Shown here: positions 62,385 through 64,000 of the stretch, piece after piece | Position numbering within the stretch: the first letter of the stretch is position 1 | Layout: every line of letters starts with the position of its first letter | Assembly (NCBI GenBank): GCA_003260075.1 | Contig: QLIY01000010.1 | Location: 88,319-152,318, forward strand | DNA length: 64,000 bases | Reading direction: 5' to 3' | Source of the DNA: Phallusia mammillata | Lineage: Eukaryota > Chordata > Ascidiacea > Phlebobranchia > Ascidiidae | Notes under the pieces: model-generated | What the model was told of the DNA's origin: nothing | Databases searched by the model: none | The model's input: the letters and a program-made list of their open reading frames with translations, nothing else | Made by a program: the position numbers and the translations under genes

Positions 62385-63360
62385 GTGAGTATTAATGATA
62401 TCTCATCAAAATATTGTTTGCCATGTGTGTAATGTTGTTTATCCACTAAATTGGGTGTCATTTTCAGTGCAACATGCTGTTTTATATCCATTTTCCTCAT
62501 TTTTCTTGTTCTTTTATGGAAAGCAGGGAGATGTTTACACCTATTTATCTGTACACATTTAATAGTACCTACAAGTGTACACTTTTCATTCAAAGGCTTT
62601 TTATATATTTTTTAATTTTTTCAGGTGTTTTATTTTAAAGCTTCATTTTCAAAAAAAAAAAAGAAAAAAGAACATGATAACTGCTTTCTAGTGCAACCCC
62701 CCCCCCATATTTGCTTAAATGGCCATTTTGGGAAACCGCTGGAGAAATTTGGGGTACCCTTTCGTTCCCCCAAAACACCTTAAAAAAACACTGTGTGTAA
62801 TGTTGTTTCCACTGAATTGGGTGTCATTTTCAGTGCAACGTGCTGTTTTATATCCATTTTCCTCATTTTTCTTGTTCTTTTATGGAAAGCAGGGAAATGT
62901 TTACACCTATTTATTTGTACACATTTAATAGTACCCACAAGTGTACACTTTTCATTCAAAGGCTTTTTGTATTTTGTATTATTTTTTTCAGGTGTTTTAT
63001 TTTAAAGCTTTATTTTCAAAAAAACAAAAAACAAAAACAGAACATGATAACTGCTTTCTAGTGCATGCAAATTAAATGGTAGCAATTTAACAATGAACAA
63101 CATTTTAAAACACAGCAATTTGTGAACAAAAACCTTTATAATATATTTTAAATCCCAAGTATACATATTTGTGCAGAATTACAAAAAAATAGTTTTCCCC
63201 AAAAAAACCCCCCCCCCCAATTTAACAATGAACAACATTTTAAAACACAGCAATTTGTGAACAAAGACCTTTAAAATATATTTTAAATCCCAAGTATATC
63301 TATTTGTGCAGAATTACAAAAAGATAGTTTTCCCCAAAAAGGGTTTTATTGAAATTCTTT
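61936..63360. repeat. Cluster of C-joined duplications around FIG4 exon 10
   Basis: C runs at ~62018-62027, 62111-62120, 62199-62208, 62697-62706 and 63208-63218. Repeated pairs: ~61936-62016 with 62028-62106; 62121-62195 with 62358-62434; ~62430-62695 with ~62790-63065; 63083-63205 with 63219-63340. The FIG4 exon missing between 61283 and 62216 was most likely lost at the 62199 join, immediately before the exon 10 acceptor. Confidence 0.82.
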
Positions 63361-63435
63361 TGACACCTTATTAATTATCATGGGTCCCCTTCCCTGAAGG
63401 GGACACATTTTGTTTTTATATATATTTTTTTTTTC

Positions 63436-64000
63436 GTCTAACGCGGATTTGTTCCCACGTTTTGGTCAAGAAAGAATGGTTCAAACATTTTCAAATTTAC
63501 ACACATTATAGATATTGGTCTAAAGATGGTCCATGTGAATTTTGACCCCGTTTGATCCCTCGGTTAACCCACAGCCCCTCAAAACGTGAAATTTTTAAAA
63601 AGGCTATACTTGCTAAAGTACTTCATTTAGGAGTTATGTGCTTTGTTGTTTGGTGCAATATAAGGTATTTCAAAGAATTTTGTACCTTGAAAAAAGATTT
63701 ACCCATTTTCATCCCTTAAACCCCAAAATAATCGTTTCTGTCTAACGCTGGTTTGTTAAATGCGTTTGGTCAAGAAAGAGTGCTTTAAATTTATTCAAAT
63801 TTGCACAGATGTTAGTTATTGTTCCGAATTTGATCCTCCTGAAGTTTGACCCCAAACAACCCAGTGGTTCACCCACAGGCCCCCAAAACGAAAAAAATTA
63901 AAAACGGCTGTACTGACCCAAGTACATAATCTGAGGGTTTCATGCTTTGTTGGTTGGTGCAATGTAAGCTATTCTAAAGAATTTTGTAACTTTTTATTGG
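63436..64000. repeat. Tandem repeat, unit about 304 bp, running off the right edge
   Basis: Unit 1 starts 'gtctaacgcggatttgttcc' at ~63436 and unit 2 'gtctaacgctggtttgtt' at ~63740. Both contain 'tttggtcaagaaaga.tg', 'tttgacccc' and 'atgctttgttg.ttggtgcaat' in the same order, at perhaps 75-80 % identity by eye. It lies in the FIG4 intron after exon 10 or in intergenic DNA. Confidence 0.75.

Noticed and set aside
1..64000. CRISPR array, bacterial operons or prophage
   Set aside because: No regularly spaced short repeats were seen; spliced genes and animal-type domains rule out a prokaryotic reading.

Overview
This is AT-rich eukaryotic DNA, from an animal by its genes. Genes are split into many short exons with GT..AG introns of roughly 50 bp to a few kb, and it holds MTAP, FIG4 and secreted Ly6/sushi/vWFA proteins. 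An invertebrate is likely and an ascidian tunicate is my best guess, but nothing here proves the species. All exon models were read by eye. They rest on frame continuity, splice consensus and comparison between paralogues within the window.

Layout. (1) 1-6.8 kb, minus strand: two tandem paralogues encoding secreted proteins with a signal peptide, a Ly6/uPAR-like three-finger domain, one sushi (CCP) domain and a vWFA domain. The first runs off the left edge; the second carries a frameshift in the vWFA domain. (2) 8.9-50.5 kb, minus strand: four tandem copies (A, B, C, D from left to right) of a 19-exon gene. Each encodes an atlastin/GBP-type large GTPase of about 910-920 residues, with a long, apparently helical, membrane-segment-free C-terminal half. 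A, B and C add up to exact multiples of three. C contains an internal, nearly identical triplication of exons 7-12. D is broken by a deletion that fuses exons 3 and 4, by a nonsense codon, and by several exon losses. (3) 51.5-52.5 kb, plus strand: the 3' end of an unrecognised gene, with a decayed copy of one exon at 38.4 kb beside GTPase C. (4) 53.1-54.0 kb, minus strand: an intronless MTAP. (5) 57.7-62.4 kb, plus strand: the 5' part of FIG4, whose catalytic part lies beyond the right edge.

The spaces between and inside genes hold many small non-autonomous DNA transposons, mostly hAT-like with 8-bp target duplications, plus a tRNA-derived SINE-like family, a minisatellite and a ~304-bp tandem repeat. 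About thirty runs of 9 to 90 C occur, all on the plus strand. About twenty sit exactly where a stretch of sequence is repeated nearly identically, and others interrupt exons. I read these as joins in the assembly of two divergent haplotypes, so duplicated or missing exons next to a C run should not be taken as biology without checking.

The most interesting biology is the GTPase array, in which an atlastin-like G domain is coupled to a GBP-length helical stalk, and the two Ly6-sushi-vWFA genes. Both would suit a lineage-specific defence or recognition role, but that is inference.
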